Shown: piece after piece, positions 32,393-40,643 of the stretch
Layout of the letters: each line of letters opens with the position of its first letter
Numbering within the stretch: position 1 is the first letter of the stretch
Origin: Candidatus Thalassarchaeaceae archaeon
GTDB lineage: Archaea; Thermoplasmatota; Poseidoniia; Poseidoniales; Thalassarchaeaceae
Length of the DNA stretch: 54,654 nt
Direction of reading: 5' to 3'
Assembly: GCA_029940695.1 (NCBI GenBank)
Contig: JAPYUP010000009.1
Location: forward strand, 1-54,654
Notes under the pieces: generated by a model
Databases searched by the model: none
What the model was told of the DNA's origin: nothing
The model's input: only the letters and a program-made list of their open reading frames with translations
Program-made: the position numbers and the translations under genes

Positions 32393-33193
32393 TCAACGGG
32401 GATGGATTACTGGGAACAGAGGATGGTCCATCTCCGCCCCAGCAGGCAATTCGTCCACCAACCCCTCGAACTCGGGAGAGGTGCGCCACTTGCGTGGTTC
32501 GTGACGGATGTCGTCCCCAATCACCCGGACGGAGAAGGCGCGACGACGCGCGGTCGAGCCTGCGCTGCCATGCAATGTCAGCATGTGGAAGGCGACGGCG
32601 TCTCCTGGAGCCAACTCCCATCCAAGCACCTCGTATGAGTCGGACTCGCTGTTGACGTCGGGAACCTCTGCGAGGGTGCCTTCTGGGAACCACTTGGCCT
32701 GTTCGGACAAGAAGGTCTTGGGCATGTACCATGTGCCATCGTTAGAACTGGCGACGAATTCTAGCGTGGAGTCTCGTGAGACGTGGTCGACGGGAATCCA
32801 GAAGCTGATGTTCTGCTTGCCCGAGATGTTGTAGTATGGCTGGTCCTGATGCCACGGGGTCGGCTGCTTGGTCTTGGGCTCTTTGACCAGCATGTGATCG
32901 TGGTACAGCCGCACCGTCTCGCTCCCCATGAGCCTAGCCGCCATCTCCGGGAGGGCCGACTCGAAGATGATGTCACGATAGGCTGGGATACGCTGCCAAT
33001 TGCAGAAGTCCTCGAAGAACCTGCCTGGGTCCGTGTTGCGGCTCGCTGTCGCTCCCAGTGGACCCGGGTTGGCGATGTTCCAGTCGATTGCCTTACGCAG
33101 CGAGTCCACCTCATCGGTTGTCAGCAGATTACGGATGGCAACCGCGCCGTTGCACTGGTAGAACTCAACGTCTGCGTAGGTCACCTCCGGCAT
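32393..33193 (-). CDS. PhyH-family Fe(II)/2-oxoglutarate dioxygenase
   Basis: 266 residues, full length. Phytanoyl-CoA dioxygenase fold: an N-terminal FYQCNGAVAIRNLLTTDEVDSL, then LYHDHMLVKEPKTKQPTPWHQDQPYY containing the first iron ligands (the HxD motif in WHQD), ISFWIPVDHVSRDSTLEF, and the distal His in AVAFHMLTLHGSAG followed by RRRAFSVRVIGDD, where the Arg binds 2-oxoglutarate. The metal triad is complete. Substrate unknown; the family hydroxylates acyl chains, osmolytes and other small molecules. The gene lies alone between two tRNA-Arg genes on the same strand. A small inverted repeat (TTGAGG/CCTCAA, 33218-33232) sits just before the start. Confidence 0.88.
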   Translation of the reverse strand: MPEVTYADVEFYQCNGAVAIRNLLTTDEVDSLRKAIDWNIANPGPLGATASRNTDPGRFFEDFCNWQRIPAYRDIIFESALPEMAARLMGSETVRLYHDHMLVKEPKTKQPTPWHQDQPYYNISGKQNISFWIPVDHVSRDSTLEFVASSNDGTWYMPKTFLSEQAKWFPEGTLAEVPDVNSESDSYEVLGWELAPGDAVAFHMLTLHGSAGSTARRRAFSVRVIGDDIRHEPRKWRTSPEFEGLVDELPAGAEMDHPLFPVIHPR

Positions 33194-33285
33194 GGTGGCC
33201 GGTTAATCTGATTGAAATTGAGGTTTCCTCAACGATAGAGGGCCGAATCCTCGTGGTTCCACTCTAGAATCCACTGGGGGTCGAA

Positions 33286-33362
33286 TGGCGGACCCACCGC
33301 GATTCGAACACGGGTTACAAGCTCCGCAAGCTCATGTGATATCCAGGCTACACTATGGGTCC
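33286..33362 (-). tRNA. tRNA-Arg (GCG)
   Basis: Minus-strand cloverleaf nearly identical to the tRNA-Arg 1 kb downstream: same acceptor, D-arm and T-arm, anticodon stem TGAGC/GCTTG around TTGCGGA (anticodon GCG). Two of the stem pairs are G-T wobbles. The CCA end is encoded (33286-33288). Confidence 0.93.
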
Positions 33363-33412
33363 AGCGATGTTTCGACGGAAGTCATGTGCTTAATCCCGAC
33401 GGTTTTCGGGAT

Positions 33413-33766
33413 TCAGAGCACCAGAGGGAGTAACGTCTTCCACCTCGGCTCTGCCAGCTTCTTCGCGTTGGGTGCGATTCTGGTGTTCTTCGTCTTGTGC
33501 GTCAGCACTCCGTGCATGCCCTCCACCGAGAATTTCACGCGTAGTTCCAGCATCCTGTCACGCTCCGCGGTGGTCATCTGATCCGAATCCAACTCAAAGT
33601 TTGTCGCAGCCTCCTCGTCACCCTCATTGCGCAGGCTGAGGGTGCTGCCATCGATGCTCGCTCTGGGTGAGAAGTCGAAGTCCTGTGGGTCCGACATGCG
33701 GACGTCAGCATCGACGACCAGCCGGTCGCGGATGGACACCTTCGTTATCTCAATCGCTTTGACCAC
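33413..33766 (-). CDS. Unknown small protein
   Basis: 117 residues. Beta-rich N-terminus (EITKVSIRDRLVVDADVRMSD), a Glu/Asp-rich middle and an FSVEGMHGVLTHKTKN segment. No signal peptide, membrane helix or recognised motif. It lies between tRNA-Arg(GCG) and the PKD lipoprotein on the same strand, 52 bases after the latter. I do not recognise a family. Confidence 0.65.
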   Translation of the reverse strand: MVKAIEITKVSIRDRLVVDADVRMSDPQDFDFSPRASIDGSTLSLRNEGDEEAATNFELDSDQMTTAERDRMLELRVKFSVEGMHGVLTHKTKNTRIAPNAKKLAEPRWKTLLPLVL

Positions 33767-33818
33767 GCTATTGCCAGCGTCAGGTGGTTGAAAGGCCTTC
33801 GCACACGGATATGAGAGC

Positions 33819-34988
33819 TCAGACTCCGATCTCGCTGATTCTGAGGATCATCACAACGAACTGGACCTTTAGCCTCCAGTCGTTCCCCTCGTCCGGGTCG
33901 ACGCCGTCGATTGGAAGGTCCGGGTCACAGTCGACCGCAGTTATGGTCCACTCCCAGGATCCTTCGCCGAACCTCTGACCGGGTTGGTTGAGCAGGGAGG
34001 CAGCGAGCGACTCGGAGGATTCCGCGGTCGTCGTGAATCCTGACTCTGGGTTGTCGTTCATCTCACCCCGCTCGAGGGTTGCGGAGGCATTCTCGGTGAT
34101 GTTGTCGTGGATAGTGATGACCGATGTCCTCCAACCGGCCAGCGGTACGTCCAGTTCCAAGGTGAAGTTGTCCTCGGGCCACTGAATTGGCAATAGGTCC
34201 CTCGCGAGTGTGAGGGTCGCAATGACCTGGATAATCCTAGCTCCCTCCCCGGGAATGTGCTCGATCTCGTATGAGGCTCCCTGCTCGAGGTAACCAGACC
34301 ACTCAAAGTCGACGTGGACCTCCTCCCAAACCACCCTGAAGGTCCGGGGGATTACCCGCAGCGTCCAGAGGGCGGTCGCCGTCTCGCCGTTGTCGTCGAC
34401 CACGGTGATGGCCCCTGTGTGGTTCCCCGACTTCGTGAGCATCAACTCGGCGACGGCCCCGTTGTGGTCGGCGTCGTTGGTGGGGTCACTATCTCCGTTT
34501 GAGTCGAGGATTGCATCGAAGTCCCACAGGAACTCCAGGGCCCCCCCCTCGAGATCCGTGGAGTCACTGGCATCGAGAGTGGCTGTGTCACCAGTCCTGA
34601 TGAAGTCAGGAATGACGAGCACGATAGTGGGGGGTGCGTTGACGAACACGCTCAGGCTCGCCGTGTCCGTGGAGCCTTCGTCGTTCGCGACGATGACCTG
34701 GACCTCGTAGTTCCCAGCGTGGCTGAACATGTGGCTGACTATGCCCTGCTTGGTCGTCTTGGTCTCTCCGTCGCCAAAGTGCCAACGGTACTCATCGATG
34801 ATGGTGGGCTCGGGACTGGTGGAGTCCCTCGCATCGAAGTTTACCGTCTCGCCGACGTTGATGCTGTCGGTGTCCGCGACAATTCTGGCACTCGGGTTTC
34901 CAGGCCCGAGCCCGCTGCACCCGGTGAGCATCTGGCATAGGAGCAGGATTGCGATTGCCGTAGCAGCACTCCGAGAGCCTGTATTCAT
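33819..34988 (-). CDS. PKD-domain surface lipoprotein
   Basis: 389 residues from the ATG at 34988, which places a signal peptide with lipobox (QMLTGCSG) at the N-terminus. Two PKD-like Ig folds follow: residues about 32-115 (VNFDARDSTSP...YRWHFGDGETKT...SHMFSHAGNYEVQV) and about 118-210 (ATLDASDSTD...LEFLWDFDA...). The C-terminal 180 residues are beta-rich and unassigned. Likely anchored outside the membrane by lipidation and exposed for protein or glycan contact; partner unknown. The frame is open to 35042. Confidence 0.78.
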   Translation of the reverse strand: MNTGSRSAATAIAILLLCQMLTGCSGLGPGNPSARIVADTDSINVGETVNFDARDSTSPEPTIIDEYRWHFGDGETKTTKQGIVSHMFSHAGNYEVQVIVANDEGSTDTASLSVFVNAPPTIVLVIPDFIRTGDTATLDASDSTDLEGGALEFLWDFDAILDSNGDSDPTNDADHNGAVAELMLTKSGNHTGAITVVDDNGETATALWTLRVIPRTFRVVWEEVHVDFEWSGYLEQGASYEIEHIPGEGARIIQVIATLTLARDLLPIQWPEDNFTLELDVPLAGWRTSVITIHDNITENASATLERGEMNDNPESGFTTTAESSESLAASLLNQPGQRFGEGSWEWTITAVDCDPDLPIDGVDPDEGNDWRLKVQFVVMILRISEIGV

Positions 34989-35099
34989 CGCTACCAGTAC
35001 GAAACGGTCCCTCATAGGTATGTTGGATGCGGGGAGTGTCATGTTCGTGTTGAGAGAGTTGATGGACGATGTCGTGTGGGGAGGGGCGTGACTGTAGGG

Positions 35100-35666
35100 A
35101 TGCTATCCGGATATCGCGTCTTGGGATTCGACCTCGAGACCACGGGCTTCAATCCAAGGTCGGACAGGGTGGTGCAGTACGCGTTGGTGGGCAGCGATGC
35201 GGACGGGTCTCACATCAACCTGCAGTCGCTGGTGAATCCAGGAATGAGCATCCCTGAGGGGTCGATTAGAGTGCATGGAATCACGAACGATGATGTTAGA
35301 GGACGTGGTGAGTTTGGAAATCACATCGCTGATATGGCTTCCTTGATGGAGAACTCAATCGTCGTTGGACACAACGTCATCGACTTCGACTGGAGGTTTG
35401 TCGAGATGGAGTGCATGAGAATAGGGGTTGAGGTTCCACGTCCCCATGCAATCATCGACACTCTGGTTATCGCGAGGAGGTTCGTGATTCCGGGCAGCCA
35501 CAAGTTGGGGAGTCTGTGCGATCGCTTCGACATCCGTCTGGAGAAGGCGCACAGGGCTGACGTCGATGCCGGAGCAACGCTGCTTCTGCTATGGAAGATG
35601 ATGCAGACCTACCCCCGGAAGTTCAGGGGTACGGTGGACGAGTTCATCGGCTCACTGGCTCGCTGA
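35100..35666 (+). CDS. DnaQ-like 3'-5' exonuclease (DEDDh)
   Basis: 188 residues from the ATG at 35100. Exo I motif VLGFDLETTGFNP (Asp, Glu), exo II in VVGHNVIDFDWRFVE (Asp), and exo III HRADVDAGATLLLL with the His and Asp of the DEDDh type. Related to the epsilon subunit and RNase T; acts on DNA or RNA 3' ends in repair or turnover. Archaeal replication does not use a Pol III, so it is a stand-alone nuclease. It is divergent from the PKD gene and its 3' end overlaps the convergent nuclease gene by 15 bases. Confidence 0.85.
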   Translation: MLSGYRVLGFDLETTGFNPRSDRVVQYALVGSDADGSHINLQSLVNPGMSIPEGSIRVHGITNDDVRGRGEFGNHIADMASLMENSIVVGHNVIDFDWRFVEMECMRIGVEVPRPHAIIDTLVIARRFVIPGSHKLGSLCDRFDIRLEKAHRADVDAGATLLLLWKMMQTYPRKFRGTVDEFIGSLAR

Positions 35667-36809
35667 TCTCAGCATCGGAGACCACGGCAGGACTTCGGAC
35701 CAGTCGCCCAAGTGCATAATCTTGCCATCGACTCTCGCGCTACCGAGGAACAGCACCCCATCGGAATCAGAGGAGGCGAGTGCCCTAAGTTGCTCTAGCG
35801 CCTGACCACGGAGTATTGCTCCGAACCGGTGATCAGAGCCTGACAGTTCGCCATCGTCTCCCACAGGTGGAGTTCGCTCGAACAGAGCGGCCCCGGATTC
35901 CTCGTCGAACCTCACGAGGCGAACGACCTCGTCTCGGAACCTGCTTCCGGGGGAGAGTTCGCCGTCCCTGCGCGCTACCCACCAAGTCGGGCACCACGCC
36001 TTCCACTCGCAGAATGCGCAGGCGGTGTTGCTTGGCGTGCCCTGCAAGGGCTCCTCGGTCGGCTTCATACCTCCCCAAGCTTCGAAGGCGTCATCCAAGA
36101 TCGATGGGCCATCGGCGCGGTGGACGGTCTGGTTCGCTGAGTACCAGCCTTCGGCGTGGACTGGGGGATGATCAGGATTGTTCTGTTTGAGCAGATCGCG
36201 ATAAAACCTCAACTGTCTGCTGACCTTCTCGTTTAGATGGACCTTAGGGGGGTTCCCGGTCTTGAGGTCGGCCACAATCCATCCTACCGACTTGCCATCC
36301 TGAATGTCTGAGATTAGTAGATCGAGGCGTCCAATCAAGCGACCACACTCCGAGGAGAGGGTACTCTCGTTTGCCAGAACGATTTCCTGCAATTCCCTCC
36401 AAGTGCCGATAGAGATCTGAGAGAGTTGGGTCGGAGGGATGTGAGCCTTCATGAAGAGTATGTTGAGCGCGCCGACCAGCCCATTGTGAGCCTTTGTAAT
36501 CAGTTCCGGCTTCCACCTCGGGTGTCTTGGGGTCTCAAAGAAGAGGTCGTGTTCAATTTGCCAGTGCTGGTCGAGCACTGTCTTGGCGGTTGATGGCAGC
36601 CAGCCGGTCTCTTCGTCATTCTTCCCCGTGAGTTCCAGATTGCACAGATCCTCGACCGAGTTGTGGATCGCGTTCCCCATCGAGGCTGGCATGCTCGCCT
36701 TGCGTGGTAGACTTTGACGTGAGAGCCAGTACTTCCTCGGGCATTCCTCGAATCTGTTCCAAGAGGACGGTGACAACAGGTGCGTCCGGGACCCTTCTTC
36801 GATTGTCAT
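35652..36809 (-). CDS. PD-(D/E)XK nuclease, RecB/Cas4-like, probably Fe-S containing
   Basis: 385 residues from the ATG at 36809. The domain opens with SPSSWNRFEECPRKYWLSR (the family's SxxxxFxxCPxxY start, with the first cysteine), has HNSVEDL, then GRLDLLISD (catalytic Asp), VADLKTG (the D-L-K of the motif) and SRQLRFYRDLL (QxxxY). A cysteine group CAFCEWKAWCP near residue 268 completes a likely 4Fe-4S cluster as in AddB and Cas4. A C-terminal region (about 290-385) with a small beta domain is extra. Likely a 5'-3' DNA end-processing nuclease. No cas genes or helicase lie beside it; the partial AddB-like gene at the left edge is a possible functional partner. Confidence 0.8.
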   Translation of the reverse strand: MTIEEGSRTHLLSPSSWNRFEECPRKYWLSRQSLPRKASMPASMGNAIHNSVEDLCNLELTGKNDEETGWLPSTAKTVLDQHWQIEHDLFFETPRHPRWKPELITKAHNGLVGALNILFMKAHIPPTQLSQISIGTWRELQEIVLANESTLSSECGRLIGRLDLLISDIQDGKSVGWIVADLKTGNPPKVHLNEKVSRQLRFYRDLLKQNNPDHPPVHAEGWYSANQTVHRADGPSILDDAFEAWGGMKPTEEPLQGTPSNTACAFCEWKAWCPTWWVARRDGELSPGSRFRDEVVRLVRFDEESGAALFERTPPVGDDGELSGSDHRFGAILRGQALEQLRALASSDSDGVLFLGSARVDGKIMHLGDWSEVLPWSPMLRSASQ

Positions 36810-36882
36810 CCCACCAACACCCAGCGCTATCAGAGATAGGCAGGGTGACAACGGTTAACAGCATTGAGTAACATTGTCAATC

Positions 36883-37686
36883 ATGGGAGAGGGGCCCGCA
36901 GTCGAAGTTGACGAGGATGTCAATGCCTCCGGTGCCCTACTCGTCAGCTGCTTCCCCTCCGTTGGCTTCGTGAGCAGCATCGTCGCCCACTATCTGGTTG
37001 ACAAATTGGAGTTGGAGTTGGTGGGGGGGGTCCGCCATCCCAAACTCCCCCCCGTCTGCCTGGTCCAAGATGGTAAGCCGTTGCCACCACTGAGATTCTA
37101 CGCCGGTGAGCCGATTTGCAACATGGAGCGCTGCGACAAGGTCGTACTAATCGTCTCCGAGATTCAGGTGTCGTCGGAACTGAGCCTGCCTCTAGCGACT
37201 AGCCTAATCGACTGGATCGTCGAATCCGGCATCAGTTCAACGATAATGGTGGACTCCTTCGCCCACGGCACGGACAGTGCCCACAGCATCTTCGACGATG
37301 ATGAGGGGATGGAGTCGATGCTCGGCATCGGCTCGACTGATATGGCTCACGAGTTGCTGAAGAAGATCGGTCTGCCTCTGCTCAAGCAGGGTGTCGTCGG
37401 TGGAATGACCGGTGTGGTGATGGGCGAGTGCAGGAGAAGGCGGATTGATGCGATGGCGATTCTCGCGGAGACGGATGGGGAGATTGGTCAGGGCGTGATA
37501 CCGGATGCGCGCGCAGCGGCTAGGATAATCTCCTGTATGGACGGATTGCTGCCTGCGGTTCAATTGGATCCAGAGCCACTGCTGGAGGAAGCCCAGAGGA
37601 TCGAAGGACAGATTCGTGACATGATGGCACTGCAACTCAATCCCCCGAAAGATAGTGGTAGCGCCCCTAGTGGGATGTACGGGTGA
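36883..37686 (+). CDS. PAC2-family protein ending in an HbYX motif, second paralogue
   Basis: 267 residues from the ATG at 36883 (a TTG start at 36874 is possible). PAC2 fold: GALLVSCFPSVGFVSSIVAHYLVD, GGVRHPKLPPVCLVQDG, VVLIVSEIQV, TIMVDSFAH, KQGVVGGMTGVVMGECRRRRIDAMAILAET, IPDARAAARIIS and a helical end. The last residues are Met-Tyr-Gly, which fits hydrophobic-Tyr-any (HbYX), the tail that proteasome activators and archaeal PbaA insert into pockets of the 20S alpha ring. This suggests direct proteasome docking, whereas the first paralogue (29978) lacks the motif. The two may form a PbaA/PbaB pair; that is an inference. Confidence 0.83.
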   Translation: MGEGPAVEVDEDVNASGALLVSCFPSVGFVSSIVAHYLVDKLELELVGGVRHPKLPPVCLVQDGKPLPPLRFYAGEPICNMERCDKVVLIVSEIQVSSELSLPLATSLIDWIVESGISSTIMVDSFAHGTDSAHSIFDDDEGMESMLGIGSTDMAHELLKKIGLPLLKQGVVGGMTGVVMGECRRRRIDAMAILAETDGEIGQGVIPDARAAARIISCMDGLLPAVQLDPEPLLEEAQRIEGQIRDMMALQLNPPKDSGSAPSGMYG

Positions 37687-39798
37687 TTAGTATTCTCCAA
37701 GGGTCGCCTGCTGCTCCTCGGGAAGATCTTCAAGCATCTTACCACCTAGGAGTTCGGCCAGTTCGGACTCCGAAATGACGCGGACGCCAAGTCTGTTGGC
37801 CTTGTCGAGCTTCGAGCCTGCAGACCTCCCGGACACTAGGTAATCGAGTTTCCCGGACACGGAGGATACTACTTTGCCGCCCTCGGACTTGATAGAGAGC
37901 GCGACCTCCTTGCGAGGACGGTTTAGTGTACCTGTGATGCAGAACGTCGTGCCGACGAGCGGTCCTTCGACCGACTTGGTTTCCTCTTCGCCGATCTCAA
38001 TCTGCCCATACAGATCGAGGATCGTCTCCTCTCTCTCTGAAATCCCGTCTAGGAGGAGGTTTGCAACAGTCTCTCCTATTCTGTCGATAGCGACCAGCCG
38101 CTCAATTGCTCTTTCCCGATTGGAGGTCATCCTCATCAGGTCGTCCATCGTTCTGACTTCCGAGCAGACTAGGGATGCTATCTCCGGGCCGATTCTGGGT
38201 AGGCCCAAAGCCGAGATGAAGGTGCTGAGCGTCATAGAGCGGCTCGCCTCCAGCTCCTCGAGGATGTTGCTGGCCGATTTTTCGGCCATTCGGTCCAAGC
38301 TCAGTAATTCGATCTCCCTATCCTTGAGTCTATACAGGTCAGCGAGGCTTTCCACGAGTCCGGTCGAGCATAGCTGCTCGGCCAGCTTCTCCCCAATTCC
38401 GTCCATTCCGAGCTTTCTGCACCAATACAGTATGGCACGCTCGAGGCGAGCGGGGCAACCGAGGTTGGTACAGCGGATGAAAGCCCCATCCTCGATTAGT
38501 TCCGTGGCGCAGCGAGGGCAGTCAGTGGGAGTGGTTATCTTCAATCTGTTCGGCAGGGTATCTTCGAAGGGGGTCCCGTCTGAATGAAGCCTGCCATGCA
38601 GGTCTGATTCCTCAGCAGGTCCGATGACCTCGATGATTTTCGGTATGACGTCTCCTCGACGCACGATTCTGACCTTGTCGCCAAGCATGATTCCCAAGCG
38701 CTCGACCTCCCCGCGATTGTGGAGCGTCGTGTTCTCCACGGTCACGCCAGAGACCATGACAGGGGCCACTCTGGACACCGGTGTCACGTTCCCGGTCCTC
38801 CCTGTCTGCCAGAATACGTCCATTAGGACGGTGACCACTTCCTCAGGTGGAAACTTCCACGCTAACGCCCATCGGGGATGGTGGGCGGTCATTCCGAGGA
38901 GTTTTCGCTTGTCCAGACGGTCGAGTTTCACCACCACGCCGTCTATCTCCCATTCGACGGAGTCACGTGATTCGTACCAGTGGTCCGTGGCGGACAAGAT
39001 TTTCTTCGTCGTCGCTTCGTCGTCGTCGCCGGAGACCACGGAGTTGCCAGCGACCCCAATACCGACCTCCTCCAACCAGGATATGGCTTCGGAATCGAGA
39101 TTGAACGATGGGGGGTCGGGGCTCTCCGGATGGCGGTCGGAGCCGGTGGGGAACTCGGCACCGTAGGCTAGGAAGACAAGGTCCTCAGGGCTCCCCTTGC
39201 CTGCATCTGCGTGTTTCTGGCGTAAGGAGCCGGCTGCTAGATTCCTTGGGTTGGGTGCCACGTCGGAGTACTTGTTCCTGAAAACTGCCAGTGGCATCAC
39301 CACTTCGCCCCTGACGTGGCAGTCACCCCCCCAACCAATCGACTCCGGGAGGTTCGGCAGGCGTCTCGCGTTGGCAGTGACGTCCTCCCCCCTGACTCCG
39401 TTGCCCCTTGTCACTGCCCTTACCAGTCGTCCTCTCCTGTACTCAAGGGAGAGTGCGGAGCCATCCAACTTAGGTTGGCACACAAATCTCCTGCCTTGCG
39501 CGGTGGTCTCGGAGACGAAGTGAGCGACCGCATCTTCGGTGCTGGCCTTATCGAGGCTCAGCATGGGAAACCGGTGATTTACCTTGATGGAGCCGGGAGG
39601 GGGGTCCGAGCCTACTCTGCTCAGTTGCGGATGGTCTGGCGAGAGGTGTCTCAACTCGTCCCAGAGCTCATCGAACTCGGTGTCAGAGATCTCTGGCTCG
39701 GCCTTGTTGTAATACAGGTCTGAATGACGTTCGACCTGCTCTGCGAGCCATATGATTCGGGTGCGATTACCGTCCTCGGTGGAAGGCTCCGCTACCAT
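37687..39798 (-). CDS. ligA: NAD-dependent DNA ligase LigA
   Basis: 703 residues from the ATG at 39798. Domains in order: Ia NAD-binding (YYNKAEPEISDTEFDELWDEL), adenylation with the catalytic lysine in CQPKLDGSALSLEY, RGNGVRGEDVT and VRGEVVMP, an OB-fold (TGNVTPVSRVAPV), a four-cysteine zinc finger (CPRC...CTNLGC), HhH repeats (LPRIGPEIASL, IDRIGETVANLL) and a BRCT domain at the C-terminus (GTTFCITGTLNRPRKEV). It is complete and of normal length. This is the bacterial replicative ligase type; most archaea use ATP ligases, so it was probably acquired from bacteria. No ATP-ligase gene is seen in this window. Confidence 0.95.
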   Translation of the reverse strand: MVAEPSTEDGNRTRIIWLAEQVERHSDLYYNKAEPEISDTEFDELWDELRHLSPDHPQLSRVGSDPPPGSIKVNHRFPMLSLDKASTEDAVAHFVSETTAQGRRFVCQPKLDGSALSLEYRRGRLVRAVTRGNGVRGEDVTANARRLPNLPESIGWGGDCHVRGEVVMPLAVFRNKYSDVAPNPRNLAAGSLRQKHADAGKGSPEDLVFLAYGAEFPTGSDRHPESPDPPSFNLDSEAISWLEEVGIGVAGNSVVSGDDDEATTKKILSATDHWYESRDSVEWEIDGVVVKLDRLDKRKLLGMTAHHPRWALAWKFPPEEVVTVLMDVFWQTGRTGNVTPVSRVAPVMVSGVTVENTTLHNRGEVERLGIMLGDKVRIVRRGDVIPKIIEVIGPAEESDLHGRLHSDGTPFEDTLPNRLKITTPTDCPRCATELIEDGAFIRCTNLGCPARLERAILYWCRKLGMDGIGEKLAEQLCSTGLVESLADLYRLKDREIELLSLDRMAEKSASNILEELEASRSMTLSTFISALGLPRIGPEIASLVCSEVRTMDDLMRMTSNRERAIERLVAIDRIGETVANLLLDGISEREETILDLYGQIEIGEEETKSVEGPLVGTTFCITGTLNRPRKEVALSIKSEGGKVVSSVSGKLDYLVSGRSAGSKLDKANRLGVRVISESELAELLGGKMLEDLPEEQQATLGEY

Positions 39799-39857
39799 GA
39801 TGTCCCAAACAGGGTGACACCCTTCAAACTGACCTCTGAGCATGGGAAAAGGGCAAA

Positions 39858-39935
39858 TGGTGGGCCTGCCAGGATTTGAACCTGGGTCGCGCGGCCCCCA
39901 GCCGCGAAGTATAGGCCAAACTAACCTACAGGCCC
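39858..39935 (-). tRNA. tRNA-Pro (GGG)
   Basis: Acceptor GGGCCTG pairs with CAGGCCC; anticodon stem CGCGG/CCGCG around CTGGGGG (anticodon GGG); T-arm with TTCAAAT. CCA is encoded (39858-39860). It lies just after rpoN, as tRNA-Pro does near this cluster in many archaea. Confidence 0.95.
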
Positions 39936-39983
39936 TTGGGCTTACCTTGGGAGTGGGTTCACGGTCAAAGCCCTGACGGATGA

Positions 39984-40193
39984 TCAGATTGCCTGCCGAG
40001 CAATGCTGAAGGGAGCGACTTCGTCAATTAGGTCGATGTGTCCCACGAACATCCTCCTGCAGCAGTATCGCTCGAATCCTAGTTCGTCCAGAGTTTTTCC
40101 TGGATCATTGCCGGCATCCACCGAGTCCTTGAACTCCTGGTACTTGTGAGCGATGACCTTGCCGCAACTCCAACACCTGACTGGAATCAACAT
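39984..40193 (-). CDS. rpoN: DNA-directed RNA polymerase subunit N
   Basis: 69 residues from the ATG at 40193. The archaeal Rpb10 homologue, part of the RNA polymerase assembly platform. The zinc-binding set is visible as CWSCGK at the N-terminus and the YCCRRM pair, matching the atypical CX2C...CC site of Rpb10. Length is normal. It follows rps9 by 10 bases. Confidence 0.95.
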   Translation of the reverse strand: MLIPVRCWSCGKVIAHKYQEFKDSVDAGNDPGKTLDELGFERYCCRRMFVGHIDLIDEVAPFSIARQAI

Positions 40194-40203
40194 GCCTTGC
40201 CAC

Positions 40204-40641
40204 CTACCTGTACGACTTCTGCCACTTCTTGCGAGCACCGCGGCCCATTTGATGCTTGGGTTCCTTGCGGCGGGGGTCGTTCACAAGCAGAGTGCGGTCG
40301 AAATCAAGGTACATATCCCTCAGTTCCTCATCCTCTCCCTCGGCTCCGTCGTTGTAGTGGACTAGTCCTCGGGCGATTGCGGTTCTGATAGCATCCACCT
40401 GGCCCATCTGGCCGCCTCCCTTCACGTCAACGGCTATATCGACCCTGTCGAATCGGTTCATCGCCTCTGCAATCTTGATTGGTTCCAAGGCCTTCCTTCG
40501 TGCTAGCGTTGGCTCCATGATGTGGATTGGCTTACCGTTGACTCGGACTCTTCCCTTGCCCGCCTTGACTGTGGCGCGGGCAATGGCGGTCTTGCGCTTG
40601 CCGCTCGAGTTGACGACCTTCGGTGCCTTCTTCTTCGCCAT
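40204..40641 (-). CDS. rps9: Small ribosomal subunit protein uS9
   Basis: 145 residues from the ATG at 40641. Archaeal/eukaryotic-type uS9: SSGKRKTAIARATVKAGKGRVRVNGKPI at the start, VDVKGGGQMGQVDAIRTAIARGLV and the basic end RRKEPKHQMGRGARKKWQKSYR, whose last residues contact tRNA in the P site. It lies 2 bases after uL13. Confidence 0.96.
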   Translation of the reverse strand: MAKKKAPKVVNSSGKRKTAIARATVKAGKGRVRVNGKPIHIMEPTLARRKALEPIKIAEAMNRFDRVDIAVDVKGGGQMGQVDAIRTAIARGLVHYNDGAEGEDEELRDMYLDFDRTLLVNDPRRKEPKHQMGRGARKKWQKSYR

Positions 40642-40643
40642 GT

